Assembly: GCF_002812725.1 (NCBI RefSeq)
Contig: NZ_NMUN01000004.1
Span: forward strand, 806,001 to 870,000
Direction of reading: 5' to 3'
From: Microbacterium sp. BR1
GTDB taxonomy: Bacteria > Actinomycetota > Actinomycetes > Actinomycetales > Microbacteriaceae
DNA length: 64,000 nt
Position 1 is the first letter of the stretch. Every line of letters starts with the position of its first letter. A program made the translations under genes and the position numbers. Below are positions 56,003 through 64,000 of this stretch, in pieces. The notes under the pieces are model-generated. The model was not told the origin of the DNA and searched no databases. It was given only the letters and a program-made list of their open reading frames with translations.

Positions 56003-57946
56003 CTAGCCTACTGACTCGGCGAGGGGCGGAAGGTTCGCGCCCTCCGCGGCCGCCGCCACCTCGGCTGCGTCTCGCAGGCGCGTCTGGATCGTCGCCGCGA
56101 GCTTGGGACCGATGCCCTTCACCTCGGTGATCTCCTCCGCGCTGGCACGCCTCAGTGCGGCGACCGATCCGAAGTGCCGCAGCAACACGCGGATCCTCTC
56201 GGCACCGAGGCCGGGGATCTCGGCGAGGACGCTCTGGATGTCCTTCCGGCGACGGGAACGCTGGTGCGTGATCGCGAACCGGTGCGCCTCGTCGCGCAGG
56301 CGCTGCAGCAGATAGAGCGCCTCACTCGTGCGCGGCAGGATGACGGGGTACTCGTCGCCGGGCAGCCAGACCTCTTCCAACCGCTTCGCGATTCCGCACA
56401 GCGCGATCTCTTCGTGGCCGGTGTCCGCGAGAGCCCGCGCGGCCGCCTCGACCTGAGGTCGCCCCCCGTCGACCACGAGAAGCTGCGGAGGGTAGGCGAA
56501 ACGTGGTCGCTTGCGCACCGTACCCTCGACCTCGGGTTCCTCCGGGCGGTCGAGATAGGCGAGTCGGCGCGTGAGGACCTGATGGATGGAGTCCGTGTCA
56601 TCGGTCGTCTCGGCGATCGAGAACGAGCGGTACTGGTCTTTGCGGGGTAATCCATCCTCGAAGACCACCATCGATGCCACGACGTTCGAGCCGCTCAGGT
56701 GCGACACATCGAAGCACTCGATCCGCAGGGGCGCTTCGGCCAGCCCGAGCGCTTCTTGCAGGTCCGTGAGGGCTTGGCTGCGGGCGATGTAGTCGCTGGT
56801 GCGTCGCGTCTTGTGCAACATGAGCGCCTGCTGGGCGTTGAGATTGGCCGTGCGCTGCAGATCGGCCTTGCGCCCCCGCTGCGCCGTTTGCACGGTCACC
56901 GGACGACCGCGCCTCTCGCGAAGCCACTCCTCGAGTTCCGTCGCATCCGGGGGCAGAACCGGAATGAAGACGCGACGCGGGATGTCCGCTGCCGCGGCGT
57001 CGCCGTACGCGCGTTGCAGGACCTGATCGACCAGGTCCCCGCCCTCGATGTCGAGTTCCTTCTCGATCGTCGATGCCCGCACACCGCGGATACGGCCGCC
57101 CCGGATGACGAAGTGCTGGACGGTCGCGGCGAGTTCGTCCTCGGCGATACCGAACAGGTCCGCATCGACGTCTTCGCCGAGGACGAGCGCGCTGCGTGAC
57201 AGCACGGCGTCGACGGCGGCGAGCTTGTCTCGATACGTGGCCGCGCTCTCGTAATCCATGGCCGCCGAAGCCTCGCGCATGCGAGCCGACAACTGGGTGC
57301 GGAACCGCTGGTCGCCCCCCGACATGAACGCGACGAAGTCGTCCACGATCGCGCGATGCTCTTCGATCGTCACCTTCATCGAACACGGCCCACCGCACTT
57401 GCCGATCTGCCCCGGGAAACAGGGTCGGCCGGTCTGCATCGCTTTCCGATAGCTGGAGTCGCTGCACGTCCGGATGGGGAAGACCTTGATCATCAGGTCG
57501 ATCGTGTCGTGCACTGCCCAGATCTTCGGATAGGGGCCGAAGTACTTCGCTCCCTTGATCCGGCGGTTGCGGGTGACGACGACGCGGGGAGCCTCGTCAC
57601 CGAGCGTGATCGCCATGAACGGGTAGGACTTGTCGTCGCGGTAGCGCACGTTGAAGGGCGGATCGAATTCCTTGATCCACATGTACTCCAGCTGGAGTGC
57701 CTCGACATCGCTGCCCACGACCGTCCACTCCACGGAGGACGCGGTCGTCACCATGCGGCGCGTGCGCTCGTGGAGCGTGTGCAGCGGGGCGAAGTAGTTG
57801 CTCAGACGGGAGCGCAGGCTCTTCGCCTTGCCCACGTAGAGAACGCGCCCGGAAGAATCGCGGAATCGGTATACACCGGGGTTGGTCGGGATCTCACCGG
57901 CACGGGGACGATACGGCAGCTGGGGCCGGGATGACGCAGCGGCCAC
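56003..57946 (-). CDS. uvrC: excinuclease ABC subunit C
   Basis: Makes both incisions in nucleotide excision repair. The 647-aa protein has the GIY-YIG nuclease at the N-terminus (PGVYRFRD...[17 protein letters not shown]). A Cys-containing region ([12 protein letters not shown]...CSMKVT) follows, then the UVR motif and the RNase H-like domain ([13 protein letters not shown]). Helix-hairpin-helix motifs lie at the end ([31 protein letters not shown]). GTG start, 2 nt after uvrA. Confidence 0.97.
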   Translation of the reverse strand: MAAASSRPQLPYRPRAGEIPTNPGVYRFRDSSGRVLYVGKAKSLRSRLSNYFAPLHTLHERTRRMVTTASSVEWTVVGSDVEALQLEYMWIKEFDPPFNVRYRDDKSYPFMAITLGDEAPRVVVTRNRRIKGAKYFGPYPKIWAVHDTIDLMIKVFPIRTCSDSSYRKAMQTGRPCFPGQIGKCGGPCSMKVTIEEHRAIVDDFVAFMSGGDQRFRTQLSARMREASAAMDYESAATYRDKLAAVDAVLSRSALVLGEDVDADLFGIAEDELAATVQHFVIRGGRIRGVRASTIEKELDIEGGDLVDQVLQRAYGDAAAADIPRRVFIPVLPPDATELEEWLRERRGRPVTVQTAQRGRKADLQRTANLNAQQALMLHKTRRTSDYIARSQALTDLQEALGLAEAPLRIECFDVSHLSGSNVVASMVVFEDGLPRKDQYRSFSIAETTDDTDSIHQVLTRRLAYLDRPEEPEVEGTVRKRPRFAYPPQLLVVDGGRPQVEAAARALADTGHEEIALCGIAKRLEEVWLPGDEYPVILPRTSEALYLLQRLRDEAHRFAITHQRSRRRKDIQSVLAEIPGLGAERIRVLLRHFGSVAALRRASAEEITEVKGIGPKLAATIQTRLRDAAEVAAAAEGANLPPLAESVG

Positions 57947-57948
57947 GG

Positions 57949-60834
57949 CTACCCCGCCTTGCGCTGCTCGCGCTGACCCAGCACCTCCGCCAGGAAGGCA
58001 CCGGTGAAGCTGTTCTCGTTGCGTGCCACCTGCTCGGGCGTTCCCGTCGCGACGATCTGGCCACCGCCCGAGCCACCCTCGGGGCCGAGGTCGATGACCC
58101 AGTCGGCCGACTTGATGACATCCAGGTTGTGCTCGATCACGATGACGGTGTTGCCCTTGTCGACGAGCCCACCGAGCACCTCGAGCAGGCGACGGACATC
58201 CTCGAAGTGCAGTCCCGTGGTGGGTTCATCGAGCACGTAGATGCTGCGTCCGTTGCTGCGGCGCTGGAGTTCGGTGGCGAGCTTGACGCGCTGCGCCTCT
58301 CCCCCGCTGAGCGTCGTTGCCGACTGGCCGAGCCGGACATATCCGAGTCCCACGTCCACCAACGTCTTCAGGTAGCGGTGGATCGCCTGGATCGGCTCGA
58401 AGAACTCGGCCGCCTCCTCGATCGACATCTCGAGGACCTCGGCGATGTTCTTGCCCTTGTAGTGCACCGCTAGCGTGTCGCGGTTGTAGCGCTTGCCGTG
58501 ACACACCTCGCAGTCGACGTAGACGTCGGGCAGGAAGTTCATCTCGATCTTGATCGTTCCGTCGCCCGAGCACGCGTCGCAGCGCCCGCCCTTGACGTTG
58601 AAGCTGAAGCGTCCCGGCTGGTAGCCGCGTACCTTCGCCTCGGGCGTCTCGCTGAAGAGCGTGCGGACGCGGTCGAACACTCCGGTGTAGGTGGCCGGAT
58701 TGGAACGCGGTGTGCGGCCGATCGGGTTCTGGTCGACGTGCACGACCTTGTCGAGATCGTCCAGGCCGGTGACGCGCGTGTGCTTGCCGGGAACGGTGCG
58801 GGCGCCGTTCAGGCGCGACGCCAACACCTGGTAGAGGATGTCGTTGACGAGCGAGGACTTGCCCGAGCCGCTCACCCCGGTGACGGCCGTGAGCACCCCG
58901 AGCGGGAAGTCCGCGCTGACGTTTCGCAGATTGTTCTCACGGGCGCCGACGACCGTGATCTTGCGATTCTTGTCGAACTTGCGACGCTTGGTCGGTGTCG
59001 GGATCTCACGGCGGCCGGCCAGATAGTCGCCCGTCAGCGAATTCTCGTCCGAGAGCAGAGCCTCGTAGGGCCCGGAGTGGACCACGGTTCCTCCGTGCAC
59101 ACCCGCGAGCGGTCCGATGTCGACGACCCAATCGGCGGCCTGGATCGTCTCTTCGTCGTGCTCGACGACGATCAGGGTGTTGCCGAGGTCGCGCAGCGTC
59201 TCGAGGGTGCGGACGAGGCGCCGGTTGTCGCGCTGATGCAATCCGATCGAGGGCTCGTCCAGGACGTAGAGCACGCCGGTCAGCCCCGAACCGATCTGCG
59301 TCGCGAGGCGGATGCGCTGTGCCTCGCCACCGGAGAGGGAGCCTGCCGAACGGCCGAGGTTGAGATAGGTGAGTCCGACCTGCAGCAAGAAGTCCAGGCG
59401 CACCCGGATCTCACGCAAGACCTGCGCCGCGATCTTCGCCTCGCGTTCCGTGAGCTGCAGGGTCTGCATGAACTCGCGTGCGTCCGACAGGCTGAGCCCG
59501 GTTACCTCGGCGATCGAGTGACCGTGCACCTTGACGGCGAGCACCTCGGGCTTCAGGCGTGTGCCCTCACAGACCGGACATGGAACCTCGCGCAGGAACT
59601 CGCCCCACCGACCGCGCTGGGTGTCGGACTCGGCCTGCAGCCACTGACGTTCGATGTAGGGCACGACGCCCTCGAACCCCGAGGCGTAGCGCATCTCGCG
59701 CCCGTACCGGTTCTTCCATTTGACGGTGACCTTGTAGTCCTCGCCACGCAGAACCGCCTCGCGGACCGACTCGGGCAACTTCCGCCACGGGGTGTCGAGC
59801 GAGAAATCGAGGTCGCGAGCGAGCCCCTCGAGCAGCCGCTCGTAGTACTGGAAGAGCCCCTTGCCCTGCGTCGTCCAGGGCACGATGACGCCCTCGCGGA
59901 TCGACGCGGATTCGTCGCCGAGCAGGAGCTCGACGTCCACGGCCATGCGGGTGCCGAGCCCCGAGCACTCCGGGCACGCACCGAACGGTGCGTTGAACGA
60001 AAAGGTGCGCGGCTCGATCTCGGTGAGCTGCAGGGGGTGTCCGTTGGGGCAGGAAAGCTTCTCGGAGAAGCTCTGCCATGCGGCATCACCCTCTTCGTCG
60101 ACGAAGTTGACCTGCATCACGCCGCCGGCGAGGCCCAGCGCCGTCTCGACCGAGTCGGTGACGCGACCGAGGATGTCGGGACCCGCCACCAGTCGGTCGA
60201 CCACGACGGCGATGTCGTGCTTGTAACTCTTCTTGAGAGTCGGCGGTTCGGCGAGCTGGATCAGCTCACCATCGACGATCGCGCGCGAGTAGCCCTTGGC
60301 TCCGAGTTCGCGGAACAGGTCGACGAACTCACCCTTCTTCTGACTCACGATGGGCGCGACGATCTGATAGCGCGTGCCCTCGGGGAGTTCGACGAGCTGA
60401 TCGGCGACCTGCTGGACCGTCTGGCGCTGGATGACCTCACCGCAGACGGGGCAGTGCGGGACACCGATGCGTGCCCACAGCAGACGCATGTAGTCGTAGA
60501 TCTCGGTGATGGTGCCCACGGTCGATCGCGGGTTGCGGTTGGTCGACTTCTGATCGATGCTGACGGCCGGGCTCAGCCCCTCGATGAAGTCGACATCCGG
60601 GCGGTCGACCTGCCCCAGGAACTGCCGCGCATAGGCGCTCAACGACTCGACGTAGCGGCGCTGCCCTTCGGCGAAGATCGTGTCGAACGCCAGGCTCGAC
60701 TTTCCCGATCCGCTCAGGCCCGTGAACACCACCAGCGCATCGCGTGGAATCTCGAGGTCGACGTTCTTGAGGTTGTGAACCCGAGCGCCTCTGACGCTCA
60801 GTTTCGAGGGCGCGGCAACGGGGACGATAGGCAC
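57949..60834 (-). CDS. uvrA: excinuclease ABC subunit A
   Basis: Damage-sensing ATPase of nucleotide excision repair. The 961-aa protein has duplicated ABC domains: Walker [10 protein letters not shown] (39-47) and GVSGSGKSS, with signatures [12 protein letters not shown] and [12 protein letters not shown]. Zinc modules are CPVCG and CPVCEGTRL in the first half and [10 protein letters not shown] with [10 protein letters not shown] in the second. The GTG at 60834 has a -10 box 6 nt upstream. uvrC follows by 2 nt, so uvrA-uvrC-rapZ-whiA form one transcription unit. Confidence 0.97.
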   Translation of the reverse strand: MPIVPVAAPSKLSVRGARVHNLKNVDLEIPRDALVVFTGLSGSGKSSLAFDTIFAEGQRRYVESLSAYARQFLGQVDRPDVDFIEGLSPAVSIDQKSTNRNPRSTVGTITEIYDYMRLLWARIGVPHCPVCGEVIQRQTVQQVADQLVELPEGTRYQIVAPIVSQKKGEFVDLFRELGAKGYSRAIVDGELIQLAEPPTLKKSYKHDIAVVVDRLVAGPDILGRVTDSVETALGLAGGVMQVNFVDEEGDAAWQSFSEKLSCPNGHPLQLTEIEPRTFSFNAPFGACPECSGLGTRMAVDVELLLGDESASIREGVIVPWTTQGKGLFQYYERLLEGLARDLDFSLDTPWRKLPESVREAVLRGEDYKVTVKWKNRYGREMRYASGFEGVVPYIERQWLQAESDTQRGRWGEFLREVPCPVCEGTRLKPEVLAVKVHGHSIAEVTGLSLSDAREFMQTLQLTEREAKIAAQVLREIRVRLDFLLQVGLTYLNLGRSAGSLSGGEAQRIRLATQIGSGLTGVLYVLDEPSIGLHQRDNRRLVRTLETLRDLGNTLIVVEHDEETIQAADWVVDIGPLAGVHGGTVVHSGPYEALLSDENSLTGDYLAGRREIPTPTKRRKFDKNRKITVVGARENNLRNVSADFPLGVLTAVTGVSGSGKSSLVNDILYQVLASRLNGARTVPGKHTRVTGLDDLDKVVHVDQNPIGRTPRSNPATYTGVFDRVRTLFSETPEAKVRGYQPGRFSFNVKGGRCDACSGDGTIKIEMNFLPDVYVDCEVCHGKRYNRDTLAVHYKGKNIAEVLEMSIEEAAEFFEPIQAIHRYLKTLVDVGLGYVRLGQSATTLSGGEAQRVKLATELQRRSNGRSIYVLDEPTTGLHFEDVRRLLEVLGGLVDKGNTVIVIEHNLDVIKSADWVIDLGPEGGSGGGQIVATGTPEQVARNENSFTGAFLAEVLGQREQRKAG

Positions 60835-60840
60835 CCGTCA

Positions 60841-60846
60841 AGTGTA
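60841..60846 (-). promoter_or_regulatory. leaderless-type -10 box, uvrA
   Basis: TACACT on the minus strand, 6 nt before the GTG at 60834. No LexA box is visible nearby. Confidence 0.5.
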
Positions 60847-60913
60847 GGAGCGGCCACCGACACCGGCTTCGCGGTTCGCGGTCAGCGGAGACACCGAGCG
60901 CATACGCTCCTCG

Positions 60914-61354
60914 TCACAGCCGGCCCGCGCGCCCGGCGAAGGGAGCCAGGGCATCGCGCAGCGCCTCGACTTCTCCCACCTCGAGACCGACGGCCTCCAT
61001 CACGCGCCCCGGGACCTGGAGAGCGAGCTCTCGCAGCTCACGCCCCTCGTCCGTGAGATCGATGAGCAGCACCCGCTCGTCGGACGTCGATCGCCGCCTG
61101 GTCACGAGACCATCCGCCTCGAGCCGCTTGATCAGGGGCGACAGGCTCGCCGGCTCGAGTGCGAGCTCTTCCGCGAGTGCACCGAGTGACCACGGTGCGT
61201 CCTCCCAGAGCGCCAGCATGACCAGGTATTGCGGATGCGTCAGCCCGAGCGGTTCGAGGATCGGCCGGTAGATCGACACGACGTTCCGCGCCGCGGTCAC
61301 GATGGCGAAACACACCTGGTTGTCGAGGCGCAAGAGGTCATCTTTGCTGTGCAT
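60914..61354 (-). CDS. MarR family regulator, OhrR-like
   Basis: A 146-aa winged-helix regulator. The N-terminus LLRLDNQVCFAIVTAARNV has a Cys at the position of the peroxide-sensing Cys of OhrR. The winged helix is LAEELALEPASLSPLIKRLEADGLVTRRRSTSDERVLLIDLT. It probably senses organic hydroperoxides and represses nearby genes. No ohr peroxidase gene is adjacent, so the direct target may be the divergent zinc-ribbon gene and itself. The ATG at 61354 has a -10 box 6 nt upstream. Confidence 0.85.
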   Translation of the reverse strand: MHSKDDLLRLDNQVCFAIVTAARNVVSIYRPILEPLGLTHPQYLVMLALWEDAPWSLGALAEELALEPASLSPLIKRLEADGLVTRRRSTSDERVLLIDLTDEGRELRELALQVPGRVMEAVGLEVGEVEALRDALAPFAGRAGRL

Positions 61355-61360
61355 CAGGCC

Positions 61361-61366
61361 AGACTA
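61361..61366 (-). promoter_or_regulatory. leaderless-type -10 box, MarR gene
   Basis: TAGTCT on the minus strand, 6 nt before the ATG at 61354. Confidence 0.5.
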
Positions 61367-61367
61367 G

Positions 61368-61389
61368 CAATTAGTTAGTACACTAATTG
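61368..61389. promoter_or_regulatory. inverted-repeat operator between MarR and zinc-ribbon genes
   Basis: CAATTAG (61368-61374) and CTAATTG (61383-61389) form a perfect 7-bp inverted repeat with an 8-nt spacer. It is AT-rich against a GC-rich background, typical of MarR/OhrR operators, and overlaps the plus-strand -10. Confidence 0.65.
61379..61384 (+). promoter_or_regulatory. leaderless-type -10 box, zinc-ribbon gene
   Basis: TACACT on the plus strand, 7 nt before the ATG at 61392, inside the operator palindrome. Confidence 0.45.
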
Positions 61390-61391
61390 TC

Positions 61392-61616
61392 ATGACACAC
61401 AAGATCCCGTTGCGCCAGCGCATCCGGGAAGCGGGCGGCCTGTACCAGTGGTTCAACGCGTCGTTGATCCGAGTCGCCGGTCCCGCCGCGGTAGGACCCT
61501 ACGATGACGACGCGGCACAACCCGTCAGACCGGCGCCGTGCCCGATCTGCCGTGCCCCCATGGACGCCCACACGATCGACCGCACCGGACCGAAGCCGCT
61601 GCTGCACTGCCCGTAA
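61392..61616 (+). CDS. small zinc-ribbon-like protein (74 aa)
   Basis: Begins MTHKIPLRQRIREAGGLYQW and ends with PCPICRAPMDAHTIDRTG...LLHCP. The C-x2-C plus the later His/Cys suggest a metal site. The middle (VAGPAAVGPYDDDA) is conserved-looking. From memory, similar proteins occur widely in Microbacteriaceae without an assigned function. Its start touches the MarR operator, so it is the best candidate target of the adjacent OhrR-like regulator. Confidence 0.7.
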   Translation: MTHKIPLRQRIREAGGLYQWFNASLIRVAGPAAVGPYDDDAAQPVRPAPCPICRAPMDAHTIDRTGPKPLLHCP

Positions 61617-61774
61617 TACGCCGCGCCCGGGATCTCTCTCCCGCGACGGATACACGAATCCGCATCGGCTGCGTGCATCGAAACCGCGGACGTCAATGAG
61701 TGGCGCCATCGTGCGATGGGCAGTCGTGTCGCGGCGGCTCGGGAACGTCACCCCGAGGCAGACGGCTCAGCGGA

Positions 61775-63871
61775 TCAGGCGTGCCCGGCCCGCTCCATCG
61801 CCCGAAGCTCGCGCTTGAGGTCTTGCACCTCGTCTCGTAGCCGGGCGGCGAGTTCGAACTTGAGTTCGGAGGCGGCCGCCAGCATCTGCGCGCTCAGATC
61901 GCCGATCGTCGCCTCGAGCTGGTTCGCTCCCTCGGCCGCGATCCCCTGGTGTCCCTTCGTGCTGAGCGACCGTGGCGTGGGCGCCTTGCCCCTACCCTGG
62001 GACGCTCCGCGACCGGCCTCGCGCTTCGAGAGCATCTCGGCCGTGTCTGCGCCCTCGCGCGCCAGCACCTCCGTGATGTCCGCGATGCGCTTGCGCAGCG
62101 GGGTGGGGTCGATGCCGTGCTCGAGGTTGTACGCCACCTGCTTCTCACGGCGGCGATCCGTCTCGTCGATCGCCTTTCTCATCGAGTCGGTCATCGTATC
62201 GGCGTACATGTGCACCTCACCGGAGACGTTTCGAGCCGCGCGACCGATCGTCTGGATCAGGGATGTCCCGGAACGCAGGAACCCCTCCTTGTCGGCATCG
62301 AGGATCGAGACGAGCGACACTTCGGGCAGGTCGAGGCCCTCACGCAGCAGGTTGATGCCCACGAGCACGTCGTACACGCCGGCCCGCAGCTCGGTCAGCA
62401 GCTCGACGCGTCGGAGGGTGTCGACATCCGAGTGCAGATAACGGACCCGCACTCCGTGTTCGCCCAGGAAGTCCGTCAACTCTTCCGACATCTTCTTCGT
62501 CAGGGTCGTGACGAGCACGCGCTCGTCACGTTCGACACGGAGGCGGATCTGCTCGAGCAGGTCATCGATCTGTCCCTTGGCGGGCTTCACGATGATCTGG
62601 GGGTCGACGAGACCCGTCGGGCGGATGATCTGCTCGACGACGCCGTCGGCGATGCCCATCTCGTAACGACCCGGGGTCGCCGAGAGGTACACCGTCTGAC
62701 CGACGCGGTTCTTGAACTCGTCCCACCGGAGCGGGCGGTTGTCCATCGCGCTCGGCAGACGGAATCCGTGGTCGACGAGTGTGCGCTTACGAGAGGCGTC
62801 CCCCTCGTACATCGCGCCGATCTGCGGCACGGTGACGTGCGACTCGTCGATCACGACGAGGAAGTCGTCGGGGAAGAAGTCGAGCAGACAATGGGGCGCC
62901 TCGCCCGGCGCGCGCGCATCGATGTGCCGCGAGTAGTTCTCGATTCCCGAGCAGAAGCCGAGCTGCTGCATCATCTCGAGATCGAAGGTGGTACGCATGC
63001 GCAACCGCTGCGCCTCGAGCAGCTTGCCCTGACCCTCGAGCTCTTTCAGCCGCTGCTCGAGCTCGGTCTCAATCGTGCCGATCGCGCGCTGCATGACATC
63101 GGTGCCCGCGACATAGTGGGAGGCCGGGAAGATCGGGACGGCATCGAGCTTCTCGAGAACGTCGCCCGTGAGCGGATGCAGCCGGTACAACGCCTCGATC
63201 TCGTCGCCGAAGAGCTCGATGCGGATCGCGTACTCCTCGTACACCGGGATGATCTCGATCGTGTCGCCGCGCACGCGGAAGTTGCCGCGCGAGAAGTCGA
63301 CGTCGTTGCGGTTGTACTGCATCGAGATGAACTTGCGGATCAGCGCATCGCGGTCGTACCGCTCCCCCACCTGCAGGGCCACCATGGCGCGCAGGTACTC
63401 CTCGGGGGCACCGAGGCCATAGATGCACGAGACGGTCGACACCACGACGACATCGCGCCGCGACAGGAGCGAGTTGGTCGTCGAGTGCCGCAGGCGCTCG
63501 ACCTCGGAGTTGATCGAGCTGTCTTTCTCGATGAACGTATCGGTCTGCGGCACGTATGCCTCGGGCTGGTAGTAGTCGTAGTACGAGACGAAGTACTCGA
63601 CCGCGTTGTTCGGCATGAGCTCACGGAACTCGTTCGCGAGCTGCGCGGCGAGCGTCTTGTTGTGGGCCAGGATGAGCGTCGGGCGCTGGACCTGCTCGAT
63701 GAGCCACGCTGTCGTGGCCGACTTGCCGGTACCCGTCGCACCGAGCAGCACGACGTCGGTCTCACCCGCGTTGATGCGCTGAGCCAGGTCCGCGATCGCG
63801 GTCGGCTGGTCGCCCGAGGGCTGATACTCGCTGACGACCTCGAAGGGCCGCACGCTGCGCGTGGTCTGCAT
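61775..63871 (-). CDS. uvrB: excinuclease ABC subunit B
   Basis: Helicase-like damage-verification subunit of UvrABC. The 698-aa protein has Walker A GATGTGKS (44-51), the beta-hairpin region [20 protein letters not shown], the DEAD-like IDESH, helicase motif [11 protein letters not shown], and a C-terminal UVR motif ([21 protein letters not shown]) that binds UvrC. The ATG at 63871 has a -10 box 6 nt upstream. A 16-bp palindrome overlaps the -35 region. Confidence 0.97.
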   Translation of the reverse strand: MQTTRSVRPFEVVSEYQPSGDQPTAIADLAQRINAGETDVVLLGATGTGKSATTAWLIEQVQRPTLILAHNKTLAAQLANEFRELMPNNAVEYFVSYYDYYQPEAYVPQTDTFIEKDSSINSEVERLRHSTTNSLLSRRDVVVVSTVSCIYGLGAPEEYLRAMVALQVGERYDRDALIRKFISMQYNRNDVDFSRGNFRVRGDTIEIIPVYEEYAIRIELFGDEIEALYRLHPLTGDVLEKLDAVPIFPASHYVAGTDVMQRAIGTIETELEQRLKELEGQGKLLEAQRLRMRTTFDLEMMQQLGFCSGIENYSRHIDARAPGEAPHCLLDFFPDDFLVVIDESHVTVPQIGAMYEGDASRKRTLVDHGFRLPSAMDNRPLRWDEFKNRVGQTVYLSATPGRYEMGIADGVVEQIIRPTGLVDPQIIVKPAKGQIDDLLEQIRLRVERDERVLVTTLTKKMSEELTDFLGEHGVRVRYLHSDVDTLRRVELLTELRAGVYDVLVGINLLREGLDLPEVSLVSILDADKEGFLRSGTSLIQTIGRAARNVSGEVHMYADTMTDSMRKAIDETDRRREKQVAYNLEHGIDPTPLRKRIADITEVLAREGADTAEMLSKREAGRGASQGRGKAPTPRSLSTKGHQGIAAEGANQLEATIGDLSAQMLAAASELKFELAARLRDEVQDLKRELRAMERAGHA

Positions 63872-63877
63872 GCTTCG

Positions 63878-63883
63878 AGCCTA
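63878..63883 (-). promoter_or_regulatory. leaderless-type -10 box, uvrB
   Basis: TAGGCT on the minus strand, 6 nt before the ATG at 63871. Confidence 0.5.
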
Positions 63884-63896
63884 TGCGGGGGTTCCG

Positions 63897-63912
63897 ACAC
63901 CGGGCCCGGTGT
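63897..63912. promoter_or_regulatory. 16-bp perfect palindrome upstream of uvrB
   Basis: ACACCGGGCCCGGTGT reads identically on both strands and is centred on the expected -35 position of the uvrB promoter. It may be an operator. A terminator stem for the upstream gene is less likely, as no T tract follows. Confidence 0.45.
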
Positions 63913-63953
63913 TCGCGCACCGCGCACGCGCCGGACGCGCGGCCCGCACCGGA

Positions 63954-64000
63954 TCAGCTCCGATCGGGGGTGGTCAGCCGGTTCCACAGCTCGTCGGCCT
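63954..64000 (-). CDS. C-terminal end of a gene, possibly dephospho-CoA kinase
   Basis: Only the last 14 codons are visible, ending ADELWNRLTTPDRS then TGA. CoaE commonly sits just upstream of uvrB in actinobacteria and ends in a similar helix with a Trp, so coaE is the best guess. The fragment itself is too short to prove it. Confidence 0.4.
   Translation of the reverse strand, partial: ADELWNRLTTPDRS

Noticed and set aside
60835..60913. SOS box search upstream of uvrA
   Set aside because: No TCGAAC-N4-GTTCGA-like sequence could be found by eye here or upstream of uvrB.

Overview
The window is GC-rich chromosomal DNA from an actinobacterium, most probably Microbacteriaceae (Microbacterium or a close relative). 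The evidence is the gene content and order (uvrA-uvrC-rapZ-whiA, tkt-tal-pgi-zwf-opcA-pgl, gap-pgk-tpiA-secG-rbpA, sufB-sufD-Rieske-sufC-sufT), actinobacteria-specific proteins (RbpA, OpcA, WhiA, DUF3099, DUF4190, CGNR and MmyB families, DUF222 HNH nuclease), and frequent GTG/TTG starts. I see no rRNA, CRISPR array, prophage or complete insertion sequence; this is mostly core genome.

Layout. 1-1.8 kb: trigger factor (cut by the window edge), tRNA-Pro(TGG) and tRNA-Gly(TCC). 1.9-14.1 kb: gamma-class carbonic anhydrase-like protein, membrane O-acyltransferase, Dps, amidohydrolase, PaiB-like protein, Nei/Fpg-type glycosylase, RpiB, ferrochelatase, sirtuin, histidine phosphatase and a Tat-exported phospholipase C-like phosphoesterase. 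14.2-19.6 kb: AsnC regulator, DMT exporter, CGNR regulator, hydrolase, DEDDh exonuclease, then a decayed methyltransferase/MmyB pair next to rpmE2. 19.7-24.5 kb: ABC ATPase, divergent glgA(glgM)/glgC, serB, hydrolase. 24.5-31.5 kb: fabG, small membrane proteins, SURF1, ABC-F, bioY, DUF222 HNH nuclease and a small 56-aa gene. 31.5-38.3 kb: MFS transporter, MalY-type lyase and the Suf iron-sulfur operon. 38.5-41.1 kb: heme A synthesis (ctaA, ctaB). 41.3-53.2 kb: pentose phosphate operon on the plus strand and lower glycolysis plus secG-rbpA on the minus strand. 53.3-64 kb: sodA, whiA, rapZ, uvrC, uvrA, an OhrR-like MarR regulator with a divergent zinc-ribbon gene, uvrB and the tail of a probable coaE.

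Themes. Central carbon metabolism is concentrated here: RpiB, Tkt, Tal, Pgi, Zwf, OpcA, Pgl, Gap, Pgk, Tpi and GlgC/GlgM. Heme-copper oxidase support (ctaA, ctaB, SURF1, ferrochelatase), oxidative-stress functions (Dps, SodA, OhrR-like regulator) and the complete UvrABC excinuclease also lie in the window.

Most notable non-gene signals. (1) At least 19 genes have a TAnnnT-like -10 box ending exactly 6-7 nt before ATG/GTG with no usable Shine-Dalgarno, so they are predicted to be leaderless. (2) A near-consensus LexA/SOS box overlaps the start codon of the DUF222 HNH nuclease. (3) A deletion scar near 18720 appears to have removed the 5' ends of two head-to-head genes. (4) Candidate operators lie at the MarR/zinc-ribbon, CGNR/DMT, bioY and uvrB promoters. 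(5) A 23-bp perfect hairpin follows dps. I found no clear undescribed multi-gene system.
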